The notes beneath the pieces are model-generated. The model ran no database searches, was not told the DNA's origin, and worked only from the letters and a program-made list of their open reading frames with translations. 64,000 bases of DNA, taken from the NCBI RefSeq assembly GCF_032397745.1, contig NZ_CP135921.1, positions 2,356,001 through 2,420,000 on the forward strand, in the 5' to 3' direction. Positions within the stretch are counted from its first letter, which is position 1, and each line of letters starts with the position of its first letter. This document shows, in pieces, positions 9,026-16,544 of the stretch. A program made the position numbers and the translations under genes. The DNA is from Bradyrhizobium prioriisuperbiae. Its GTDB lineage: Bacteria; Pseudomonadota; Alphaproteobacteria; Rhizobiales; Xanthobacteraceae.

Positions 9026-10355
9026 CCGGGTCGATTCCTGACATTTTGGACCGGGCTGATGCCTGACAGTATTCGGTCATTGTTTTGCTGTCGCTGCCGT
9101 TTTCTGCTGAACGCGGAACCGGGCGCGCGGGGGAGCAAAGCGGAGGAAACGGTGGTCACGATCGATCACCCCCAGATCCCGGTCGCAGAAGCGCAGGATG
9201 TGGCCGCCGGTGTCGCGTTCGGCGAGACCAACGAGTTCGCCTGCAAGCGCTTCACCGACGAACACGAGCTCGCCGCGCCATTTGATTTCGCCGGAGGAAC
9301 GCACACGGCGGACCTCATGATAAGCATCGTACCAGGGGTCATGGAGATGGCTCGGCAGGGCGCGCGACGGCGACTGCCAGAGCTTGGCGGGCGGCGCTTG
9401 ATCGAGAGCCTCGTGCGGCCGCTCCTGGTTGAAGTGGTGGCGGAAGACGTCGAACCGGCGCTGCTGCTCGGCAGCCGTTGCCGCCGGCGGTTTCGAGGTC
9501 TCAGCCTTCAGAGTGCGGTGCATGCGCTCGTGCCGGGCGTTGTCCTGCGGACTCGCCGGCGGGATGTAGTGCGGCTCGATGCCGAGCTTGAGCCACCACA
9601 CCGAGAGTGCCGAAAGGCCGCCCGCCCCGTGGATCCGAACGGTGTACCGTTATCGGAGCGGATCGCATCGGGAAGGCCAATGTCCGCGAAAACGCGTTCC
9701 AGCGCGCCTTTAACGCCAGCCCAGGTCGGATCGACGATGCGGACCTCGACAAGAAAGCGGCTCGCAGCATCCGTGATGGTGAGCGGATCGCAGCGTGTCC
9801 CGTCGCGGGTTCGAAACCAGCCCTTAAAGTCGATCGACCATTCCTCATTGGGGACGCTTGCCGGCGCCACCACCTCGCCCTGTGCAATCGCTCGACGTCG
9901 GCGACGGCGTGTCTCGACCAAGCCTTCCCGCTTCAGGATGTCGCCGATCGTCGACGCCGCAGGCCAGTCGATCTCGGCCGCCCGCGCTCAAGCCATGCCT
10001 TGACCTTCTTCGGGCCGAAATGCGGGAACCGTCGCCGTGTCGCGATGAGGCAGTCGGCCAGTTGGCTAGCCGTCGCATGCGGACAGCTCTCCACCGCGTG
10101 GCTTCTCTCCTCGAACCAGTGCGGCTCCCCGCTCGCGCGGCGGCGCTTCCACACGTAGAAGGTCTCCCGGCTGATGCCATACCGCGCGCACAGCTCCGTC
10201 ACCGAAAATGCTCCCGTCTCGTACTCCCGAAACAACGCGATACGCTCCTCCATAGGACTGCTCTCCCTGAAAGGCATCGCCTGATCCTCCATCGAATCAG
10301 ACGAAGCTTGCCTGTCAGGAATCAACCCGGGTCAAATTGTCAGGACTCAGCCCAG
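9026..10355 (-). mobile_element. IS481-family insertion sequence, about 1.33 kb
   Basis: Imperfect terminal inverted repeats of about 44 bases are visible at 9026-9069 and 10312-10355. The left end contains TCCTGACATTTTGGACCGGG and the right end, read on the minus strand, TCCTGACAATTTGACCCGGG. Both also carry a second CCTGACAG about 25 bases inward. The interior holds one transposase gene on the minus strand with a helix-turn-helix and a DDE integrase core, the IS481 layout. I see no clear target-site duplication at the assigned ends, which are accurate only to a few bases. Confidence 0.85.
9077..10277 (-). pseudogene. IS481-family transposase, broken by two frameshifts
   Basis: Three consecutive minus-strand frames together encode a complete transposase of about 400 residues. 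The first starts at 10277 (MPFRESSPMEERIALF, then a helix-turn-helix ending YGISRETFYVWKRR). A one-base loss near 9985-9991 shifts into the second frame (EWSIDFKGWF and IRSDNGTPFG, the first two catalytic Asp). A second one-base loss near 9620-9626 shifts into the third frame (NARHERMHRTLKAE, the catalytic Glu). All catalytic residues survive but not in one frame. Both breaks lie in short G/C runs, so real decay and base-calling error are both possible. No premature stop is seen inside the aligned parts. Confidence 0.85.
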
Positions 10356-10370
10356 TTTGTACCCCAGCAC

Positions 10371-10405
10371 GCCCCCCTCCCAGCCCTCCCCACAAGGGGA
10401 GGGAG
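10371..10405. repeat. C/G-rich inverted repeat, right copy
   Basis: GCCCCCCTCCCAGCCCTCCC followed by CACAAGGGGAGGGAG is the reverse-oriented counterpart of the element at 8898-8939, lying 15 bases outside the right end of the insertion sequence. From here to the tRNA gene at 10623 I see only a strongly G/C-rich palindromic stretch around 10500-10535 and no convincing gene. Confidence 0.65.
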
Positions 10406-10622
10406 CCGCGAAAAACATCGTCCGTTGTGGGCAATGTCAGAAGATGGGTGAATCAGATAGGTCTGAGGGGCTCGGCAACGTCCTGATTCCGGGGCGCTTT
10501 CCCGGCGGGCCGGCCCCGGCCCGCGGCCCGGCCGTCGCAGGAACTTCATGCTGGGCGCCCGCGGAGTCCTTGCCAATCGGAGGCTTCGCCTTTATCAGGA
10601 GCGCACCTGACTGCACCGGTTC

Positions 10623-10698
10623 GCCGCCTTAGCTCAGCTGGTAGAGCACATCATTCGTAATGATGGGGTCGTAGGTTCGAATCCTATAGGCGGCACCA
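10623..10698 (+). tRNA. tRNA-Thr (anticodon CGT)
   Basis: A complete 76-base cloverleaf with encoded CCA. The acceptor stem GCCGCCT pairs with AGGCGGC, the D arm reads AGCTCAGCTGGTAGAGCA, and the anticodon stem CATCA/TGATG encloses the loop TTCGTAA with CGT at 10656-10658. The T arm contains GGTTCGAATCC. Reads threonine codon ACG. Confidence 0.97.
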
Positions 10699-10849
10699 CC
10701 TTCCCCCTGAAAAGCCTTGCCATTTGTTTTGATTCGGCTTCATTCGCGAAGTCGGCGAGGGCGCACCTTTGCGCCTGCCGCCATCCTTGATGGCGCAGAC
10801 GATATCGTCGATCCTGTCGCCAGCGCCGCCGATATCAGAAAGTCTCGCC

Positions 10850-11836
10850 ATGCACTCCCACTCGCTCCACCAATGGACCCACGACCACGTCTTCCTCGGC
10901 GCGGCGCATGATCGCAACGAGCGCCGAACCTGGCTCGTTGTCGCCCTGACGGCGGTGATGATGGTCGCCGAGATCGTCGGCGGCAGCATGTTCGGATCGA
11001 TGGCGCTGATGGCGGACGGCTGGCACATGTCGACGCATGCGGCGGCGCTGGCGATCGCGGCGCTGGCCTATCGGTTCGCGCGCGCGCACGCGCACGATGC
11101 GCGGTTCTCGTTCGGCACCGGCAAGCTCGGCGAACTCGCGGCGTTCTCCAGTGCCATCATCCTGGCGATGATCGCGCTGTTCATCGGCTATGAGAGCGTG
11201 ACGCGGCTGGTCGCGCCGGTCACCATCGCGTTTGCCGAGGCGCTGCCCATCGCCGTGCTCGGCCTTGTGGTGAATCTCGCCAGCGCGCTGCTGCTGCATG
11301 ACGGCGGTCATCACCATCATCAAACGCATGATCACGACGATGATCACCATGACGATCACGGTCACGATCATCATCATGACCACTCCCATCACGGCCACCA
11401 CGACAGCAATCTCCGCGCCGCATACGTGCACGTGATGGCGGACGCGCTGACATCGGTGCTGGCGATCGCGGCGCTGCTGGCCGGCCGCTTTTACGGCCTG
11501 AGCTGGATGGATCCGGCGATGGGTGTGGTCGGCGCCGTCGTCATCCTCTCCTGGTCATGGAGCCTCATTCGCTCTGCTGGCTCCGTGCTGCTGGATGCGA
11601 TTCCCGATCCGAGCCTTCTGGTGACGGTGCGCGAGCGGCTGGAGGTCGATGGCGACAAGGTCGCCGACCTGCATCTGTGGCGGCTCGGCCCTGGCCACAC
11701 CGGCGTCATCGCCGCGATCGTGTCAGACAATCCGCAGGCGCCGGATGCGTACAAGCAGCGCCTCGCTGAGGTCGCCGGCCTGTCGCATGTCACCGTCGAG
11801 GTGCAGCGCTGCCTGCATCACGCGGAAGCGGCGTGA
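10850..11836 (+). CDS. dmeF: Cation diffusion facilitator, DmeF-type Co/Ni exporter
   Basis: The 328-residue inner-membrane protein belongs to the cation diffusion facilitator family, which exports divalent metals in exchange for protons. It begins MHSHSLHQWTHDHVFLG, the His-containing N-terminus of DmeF proteins. Metal-site motifs appear as DGWHM (Asp56, His59 area) and HVMAD (His194-Asp198). A long His/Asp-rich cytoplasmic loop spans about 150-185 between membrane helices four and five. Cobalt and nickel are the expected substrates by family; zinc cannot be excluded. The ATG at 10850 is chosen over an upstream extension lacking conservation. A 12-base palindrome GACGATATCGTC lies at 10798-10809. 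No dmeR regulator is adjacent. Confidence 0.85.
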   Translation: MHSHSLHQWTHDHVFLGAAHDRNERRTWLVVALTAVMMVAEIVGGSMFGSMALMADGWHMSTHAAALAIAALAYRFARAHAHDARFSFGTGKLGELAAFSSAIILAMIALFIGYESVTRLVAPVTIAFAEALPIAVLGLVVNLASALLLHDGGHHHHQTHDHDDDHHDDHGHDHHHDHSHHGHHDSNLRAAYVHVMADALTSVLAIAALLAGRFYGLSWMDPAMGVVGAVVILSWSWSLIRSAGSVLLDAIPDPSLLVTVRERLEVDGDKVADLHLWRLGPGHTGVIAAIVSDNPQAPDAYKQRLAEVAGLSHVTVEVQRCLHHAEAA

Positions 11837-11853
11837 GCGAGCCAAGAGCGGTG

Positions 11854-12648
11854 TCATGCAATTATCAATAACAAGAACCAGACACCGATTGTCGTGCTGA
11901 CCCAGGCGACAATGCCGAGGCCCGTTGCCAGCCATCGGACTGTGTCGGGGGCTGAGGTTCGCTTCAGAAACCTGGTCGCGATCGCGCGTGTCAGGAGATA
12001 GGCAGGCCATCCTGCGCCGACACCGATGGCGTGGATGCCAACCAGCATGGGGATAGCAAAGATAAGGCCCGCGGAAAGCAGAACGGGCAATAGGAACAGC
12101 AGCACCGGCACAATGAAAATTGGATTGATTGGCGCCGGTGGAGGCGGCGGGGGAGGGCGCCATTGCCGAAGCGCGTTCAGTTTCTGAACGAAGTTGATCT
12201 TGCGAAGGTTCGCTATCTCGGCGTTACCACCATCCGGCAGCGGCTCCAGGAAGTCGTAACACTCGCCGGGCGCAAGCTGCATGCCGGCTTTCCGGGCATC
12301 CGACACCAGGCTCGCAAACAGAAATTCGTCCGGCCCGGTGAAAGACAGGCGCCTGCGAAACTCTGTTCTGTTGTGAGCGAATTTCTGCCAGCTGCCGTCG
12401 ACGGTACTTAGCAAATGGATGCCGTCCCGTGCTTCGAAAAAAACGTCGCCGAAGCTGGAGATCAAAACGACGGTTTTATCGCGCAGGTCGATCCAGTTCA
12501 CAGTTGCCAAAGCTTGCGCAATTTGTTCGGGAGACGGACGTATGGCGAGGATGTCGAACTTCGGAAGCGGGTCCTGATCCGAGGACACGAAGCTTCCGTT
12601 TAAGTCGGCCCGCTGATCAATCGACGACAAAGGTTTTGCCCGCCGCAT
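11854..12648 (-). CDS. Tdi1/DUF1851-like domain protein with C-terminal membrane helices
   Basis: A 264-residue protein of two parts. Residues about 60-162 resemble the DUF1851 / T6SS immunity Tdi1 C-terminal domain: SSFGDVFFEARDG (65-76), then a helix with DEFLFASL (107-114), then LAPGECYDFLEPLPDGGN (125-142). A Pro run (165-171) leads to hydrophobic segments at about 176-196, 198-219 and 239-263. The domain match is from memory of the family pattern and is moderate. The start is uncertain: ATG at 12648, GTG at 12585 and TTG at 12693 are all in frame. It faces two metalloprotease-like paralogues across a 270-base gap. An immunity role would be speculation; its function is unknown. Confidence 0.65.
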   Translation of the reverse strand: MRRAKPLSSIDQRADLNGSFVSSDQDPLPKFDILAIRPSPEQIAQALATVNWIDLRDKTVVLISSFGDVFFEARDGIHLLSTVDGSWQKFAHNRTEFRRRLSFTGPDEFLFASLVSDARKAGMQLAPGECYDFLEPLPDGGNAEIANLRKINFVQKLNALRQWRPPPPPPPAPINPIFIVPVLLFLLPVLLSAGLIFAIPMLVGIHAIGVGAGWPAYLLTRAIATRFLKRTSAPDTVRWLATGLGIVAWVSTTIGVWFLLLIIA

Positions 12649-12818
12649 GTCCCGTGTGCTCGCGCAGAATACACGCTGGCCGGGAATCCGCAAATCAAGT
12701 CGGAAGGCGAATCTCTTGCCGCGCGCCTTGATTTCGCCTTCCTTGACCCTCGACCGCTATCCCTGCTGCCGACAAGCGTCGTCTTGCTGAAGTCCTGGCT
12801 AGCCAGCTTGACACTGAT

Positions 12819-12845
12819 CTGACGCCGCGCTGACGCGGCCGTGCT
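12819..12845 (+). promoter_or_regulatory. Shared upstream element, copy A
   Basis: CTGACGCCGCGCTGACGCGG, a near-direct repeat of CTGACG spaced by ten bases, lies about 85 bases before the start at 12922 and just after a TTGACA at 12808-12813. Closely similar sequence precedes the paralogue at 14154 (14056-14082) and the methyltransferase at 20425 (20350-20376). It may be a promoter or an operator; no recognised factor is implied. Confidence 0.45.
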
Positions 12846-12921
12846 CCAATATGAACGCGAAATTGGATGGGGTCGCATCCCCTGGGGGCAGCGTAGGTCG
12901 TGATTCTGTCGGAGCGAGCGT

Positions 12922-13917
12922 ATGTCGGATCCCCCTAAGCCCACGAGCCAGTTTTACAAGGACCTCAGGGCTCTGGACCAGGCGATGTCGGATCGCTGGA
13001 TGCGCGCGACCAACGATAATCCGAGCCGCGCGCTCTCCTACGACGAGATGGTCGACATCGTCTGGTCATCCTGGAGCACGGAGAACGGTATACGAACTCC
13101 AATATTCGGCGACATCCGGTTTACCGAAAAGCAGGCGAAGGCGATCGCTTTGCTGATGACCAAGATCGACGGCGATCCCAAGTATAAATTCGTCGCGGCG
13201 ATGCGGAAAGCCGATGTCAGCGGCATGTTCTTTGATGATACCGCTTACGCGGATGGACTGAAGCTTGTCAGGGAGGTCGTCGGAACCAGCGTTGGCCGCA
13301 TTAACTGGCGCAGCCCGGGCTCTCAATTTCTGTATATCCCCATGCACTACGCCGCGGTGATCGAGCTGATGAATGAAGGAAAGATCAGTGCGTTCGAAAA
13401 ACAGGACGGCGGGCTGGGTGAATGGCTGAACAAGGGATCCTTTAGCGACGAGAAGAATGCATTAAAGATTGTCCGCACTCAGTCCGACGCTGTGAGGCGC
13501 AATACGATTGTTCATGAGCTGACTCACGCGATCCAGGACTGGTACGATCTCAATATAATCAATTTGTACGCTGAAACCGATGCCCTGATTTGCGGCGCCG
13601 TCAGCGATCGCGTCGTGGGCCGGCAGAGCGACCAGGGCGCGATATTTGACGCGGCTTATGCCGCCGCGGAATTTGTCTATCTGAAGAAGGCTGTCAGGGA
13701 AAACGCGAGGTGGATGGCCGCCTACAAGGCGGTCGGGGAAGAACTCAAAAAACTGGACCCGAACTGGTCCGTTTCGATGGGGTTCGATGACGCGGTCGGC
13801 AAACGCAAAGGAGCCAGTGAGTCCGACATGATCAAGGCCGCTCTCCGCAAGGTCACCGGCGCGGCGAATGCCGGTGCGAGGTCGGGATCGGCAGCTTCGG
13901 CCGGCTCCAGGAAATAG
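12922..13917 (+). CDS. Uncharacterised protein with gluzincin-like HELTH motif, paralogue 1
   Basis: I do not recognise a named family. The 331-residue protein has no signal peptide or membrane helix. Its most telling part is HELTHAIQDWYDL at residues 198-210, followed by AETDA with Glu218. HExxH plus a downstream Glu in an ExxA context is the zinc-site layout of gluzincin metallopeptidases, so zinc protease activity is a reasonable inference. Other regions shared with the next gene are QFYKDLRALD (10-19), WRSPGSQF (about 129-136) and FDAAYAAAEFV (about 243). The ATG has GGAG seven bases upstream. Base composition is visibly less GC-rich than that of neighbouring genes. Confidence 0.8.
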   Translation: MSDPPKPTSQFYKDLRALDQAMSDRWMRATNDNPSRALSYDEMVDIVWSSWSTENGIRTPIFGDIRFTEKQAKAIALLMTKIDGDPKYKFVAAMRKADVSGMFFDDTAYADGLKLVREVVGTSVGRINWRSPGSQFLYIPMHYAAVIELMNEGKISAFEKQDGGLGEWLNKGSFSDEKNALKIVRTQSDAVRRNTIVHELTHAIQDWYDLNIINLYAETDALICGAVSDRVVGRQSDQGAIFDAAYAAAEFVYLKKAVRENARWMAAYKAVGEELKKLDPNWSVSMGFDDAVGKRKGASESDMIKAALRKVTGAANAGARSGSAASAGSRK

Positions 13918-14055
13918 ACTGAGTTCGCCCGCTTCGTCGCCGCCAATGCGATTGTGATGCGCTCCTCATGATGAAGAGCACGGCATACGCGTCGCGAACC
14001 GTGAGTCCCCCTGCGACAATTGTTCCCCTCATTGTCTCGCCGGATTGACGTCGAC

Positions 14056-14082
14056 CTGACGCCGCACTGACGCGGTCGTGCT
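14056..14082 (+). promoter_or_regulatory. Shared upstream element, copy B
   Basis: CTGACGCCGCACTGACGCGG followed by TCGTGCTC aligns almost base for base with 12819-12845, and the similarity continues downstream to the ribosome binding site. The paralogous gene was therefore duplicated together with its upstream region. Confidence 0.5.
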
Positions 14083-14153
14083 CTCTTGTCCATGCGAAGT
14101 TGGCGCGGTTCGCATCGGGACCGCGTGATTTTTCATTTCGTCGGAGCATGCCC

Positions 14154-15194
14154 ATGCCACCAAGCGTCAAACCCATCAGCCAGTTTTACCATGACCTCAG
14201 AGCCCTGGATCCAGGGATCGCGGACCGCTGGAGGTTCGCGACGAATGACGATCCAAACCGCAAACTCGACTTCGAAACGATGGTCAAGATTGTTGGCTGG
14301 TCCCGGAAAAAGGAATTCAACAAAAAAGGGCAGAAAGTAAACCGCCTGGTCCAGGGTGATGAATTTAATGGGAATCAAGCCAAGGCGATTGTCCTTCTGC
14401 TGGACAAGATGACCAACGAGAAAGACGCGAAAGATATTTTTGTAACGACATTACGTAAACTCGATGAGGAGGGCAGGCTGCTTGCTCGCAAGTGGGTGTT
14501 CTCGCCGGACGGAGCGAAGCGCATCACCGATCTCATTTTCTCATGCGCTCACGCACTTAGCTGGCACAGCCCTGGCAGCCGTTTTTCATATACTCCGCTC
14601 CAGTATTCCGCCGTGGGCGAGCTCATAAAGACGCACGAGATCGATGTTGTCGAATACTCAAGCGGAGGCTTGGACAGGGTCTTGCCGATTGCCGCTCAAT
14701 ACGACGCGGAGGTAAACTTGCTCAAGATCGATTTATCCAGGTCAGATGCCGAGAAGCGCTATTTTCTCTTTCGTGAGCTTACTCATGCCGTTCAAGACTG
14801 GTACGACCTCAAGGTCATCAAGCTGTTCGTGGAGAGCGATGCCTACATTGGCGGCGCCGTCGCCGCGCGTACGTCGGGCCAGCGATTATTTAAGGGTCGG
14901 CCGCTTTATGATGCGGCCTTCGCCGCTGCAGAATTCGTTTTCTCGAAAGACACGAGTCCTTCAAACGTGAATTGGATTTATGCGTATGGGGCAGTTGTAA
15001 CCGAGGTCAAGAAATCACATCCCGACGCGCAGACGATGCCGTCGAACGGAGAAGTTCTCAAAAATGGAGGCAAGAGCGAGCAGCAGAGAATCGAAGACGT
15101 GATTAACAGCATCAAGGCGGAGGCTGCGGAGAGGCAGCGCCAGCAGCTGGAAAAACCACTGGGACCATATGACAGGTCAATACCCATACGATAG
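14154..15194 (+). CDS. Uncharacterised protein with degenerate RELTH motif, paralogue 2
   Basis: A 346-residue paralogue of the preceding gene, lying 236 bases downstream in the same orientation. Shared blocks include QFYHDLRALD, WHSPGSRFSYTP, GGLDRVL, LTHAVQDWYDL and YDAAFAAAEFVF. At the position of the first zinc ligand it has Arg207 (CGT) where paralogue 1 has His (CAT), giving RELTH; Glu208, His211 and the downstream VESDA are kept. If the family is a zinc protease, this copy probably lacks activity. The start at 14154 is preferred over an ATG at 14148 because it gives the same GGAG-seven-base spacing as paralogue 1. Residues after 310 are Lys/Gln/Glu-rich. Function unknown. Confidence 0.8.
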   Translation: MPPSVKPISQFYHDLRALDPGIADRWRFATNDDPNRKLDFETMVKIVGWSRKKEFNKKGQKVNRLVQGDEFNGNQAKAIVLLLDKMTNEKDAKDIFVTTLRKLDEEGRLLARKWVFSPDGAKRITDLIFSCAHALSWHSPGSRFSYTPLQYSAVGELIKTHEIDVVEYSSGGLDRVLPIAAQYDAEVNLLKIDLSRSDAEKRYFLFRELTHAVQDWYDLKVIKLFVESDAYIGGAVAARTSGQRLFKGRPLYDAAFAAAEFVFSKDTSPSNVNWIYAYGAVVTEVKKSHPDAQTMPSNGEVLKNGGKSEQQRIEDVINSIKAEAAERQRQQLEKPLGPYDRSIPIR

Positions 15195-15235
15195 CTGCAC
15201 CGGACAGATGTATGGTTTTCAGCCATCGTGCCGCG

Positions 15236-16234
15236 TCACACCTTCACCCCTGCCGTCCGCAACGCCCCGTTCGACCTGCGCACCCGCTCCCGGTGCGCCG
15301 TGTAAAGCCCGCTGGCGATAATGATGGCGGCGCCGACGAAGGTCCAGGCGTCGGGCACGTCGCCGAACACCATGTAGCCGAGGATGGTGGCCCAGATCGG
15401 CTGGGTGTAACTGAACGGCGCCAGTACCGAGGCATCGCCGTAACGATAGGCCAGCACCACCAGCCAGTGCCCGGAGGTCGCGGCAATGCCCAGGCACACG
15501 GCCAGCGCCACTTCGTGCACTGTCGGTGTGATCCAGAAGAACGGCAGCAGCACCGAGAGCAGGATGAAGCCGGTGATGGCCGAATAGGTCATGGTGGTCA
15601 CCGCGCTGTCGCGGCCGGCGATCCTGCGCGTCGCTACCAGCGAGAAGGCCCAGCACAGCGCGGAGGTGATCGCAAACAGCGCCGCGGGATGGAACGCGCT
15701 GGTCCCAGGACGCACCACGATGATGACGCCGATCAGGCCGACGATGGTCGCGATCCAGCGGCGCAGGCCGACGCTTTCGCGCAGGAACAGGATCGACAGC
15801 ACGGTGACGAAAATCGGCGACACGAAACTGGTGGTGGTGGCCTCCGCGATCGGCAGGAAACGCAATGCGGTGATGAACAGCAGCGATGAGCCGACCAGAG
15901 TGAGGCCGCGCAGCACCTGCAGATCGGGGCGCACCGTGCGCAGCGCCAGCCGCGGCGACATTGCGATCACGGCCGGGCACATGATCAGCATGAAGGTGAC
16001 ATAACGCAGCCAGCCGATTTCGACCGCCGGCAGCCGGAACGCCAGATATTTCGCCATCGCGTCCGATGAGGACAGGAACACCGTCGAGATCAGCACCAGC
16101 ACGATGCCGCGCAATGGCTTGTCGACCGTCCAGCCGGTCGCGTGCGCCTCGGCCTCGACCTGGGTGACGTCGGCTTCAATGGACGGAGACGCCTGAGGCG
16201 TATCCCGCGCGGCTGCTGGCTGTGGAGGTGTCAA
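15236..16234 (-). CDS. EamA / DMT superfamily exporter
   Basis: This inner-membrane protein of up to 332 residues has ten hydrophobic segments arranged as two EamA repeats (from about residue 42 to 310). The second repeat includes LAYRYGDASVLAPFSYTQPIWATILG, split here by helix boundaries, which is typical of drug/metabolite transporters. The substrate cannot be inferred. The first start in the frame is a TTG at 16232-16234 without a good ribosome binding site. The N-terminal 40 residues are hydrophilic and the true start may be further in. It is divergent from the receptor gene at 16545, so the 310-base gap serves both. Confidence 0.85.
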   Translation of the reverse strand: MTPPQPAAARDTPQASPSIEADVTQVEAEAHATGWTVDKPLRGIVLVLISTVFLSSSDAMAKYLAFRLPAVEIGWLRYVTFMLIMCPAVIAMSPRLALRTVRPDLQVLRGLTLVGSSLLFITALRFLPIAEATTTSFVSPIFVTVLSILFLRESVGLRRWIATIVGLIGVIIVVRPGTSAFHPAALFAITSALCWAFSLVATRRIAGRDSAVTTMTYSAITGFILLSVLLPFFWITPTVHEVALAVCLGIAATSGHWLVVLAYRYGDASVLAPFSYTQPIWATILGYMVFGDVPDAWTFVGAAIIIASGLYTAHRERVRRSNGALRTAGVKV

Positions 16235-16436
16235 CGATGGGCTCTGAATATGGGTCGCCGATTCGACGGGTTCGAGCGATAAACAGCCCTCTCACGCTTC
16301 GACCGATGTCGCAATAAAAACCCCGCAAAATCAGCGGTTGCTGAGGGCTGCCATGCTCTCAGCGCGGAGCTTTAGACAATCTTAATTTTCTGATGGCCCG
16401 TGCGGCCAAATGTCCATCGGGCCGGGCTTAGCCTTA

Positions 16437-16473
16437 ACTTGTACGACAAGTGCATCTAACTTGTACGACAAGT
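16437..16473. promoter_or_regulatory. Twin GntR/FadR-type operator palindromes
   Basis: The 15-base palindrome ACTTGTACGACAAGT occurs twice, at 16437-16451 and 16459-16473, with centres 22 bases apart, i.e. two helical turns. Its core TTGTnnnACAA fits the TnGTnnnACnA pattern bound by FadR-subfamily GntR regulators. The pair lies 70-110 bases upstream of the tricarboxylate-type receptor gene. No GntR gene is present in the window, so the regulator must be encoded elsewhere. Apart from this, 16235-16544 shows no other clear feature. Confidence 0.7.
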
Positions 16474-16544
16474 CTGCCGGAACGGCCGGCAAGTGAAACA
16501 AGCGCGGGCGTCCCTGCAAGTCCTGCGCATCAGGGAGACGATCG

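Noticed and set aside
10684..11028. A 114-codon minus-strand frame overlapping the dmeF start
   Set aside because: It is mostly antisense to dmeF and has no ribosome binding site or protein-like pattern. I considered it as a dmeR remnant and found no support.
11290..11410. Short-period CAT/GAT repeats as a CRISPR or microsatellite
   Set aside because: The bases encode the His/Asp-rich metal loop of the cation exporter in frame. No CRISPR array or cas gene was seen anywhere in the window.
11854..15194. Calling the three-gene patch a type VI effector-immunity locus
   Set aside because: Only a partial resemblance to the Tdi1/DUF1851 domain exists. No T6SS gene, VgrG, PAAR or secretion motif is present in the window.
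10623..15235. tRNA-Thr as an attachment site for an integrated island
   Set aside because: I looked for a second copy of the tRNA 3' end downstream and for an integrase gene and found neither.
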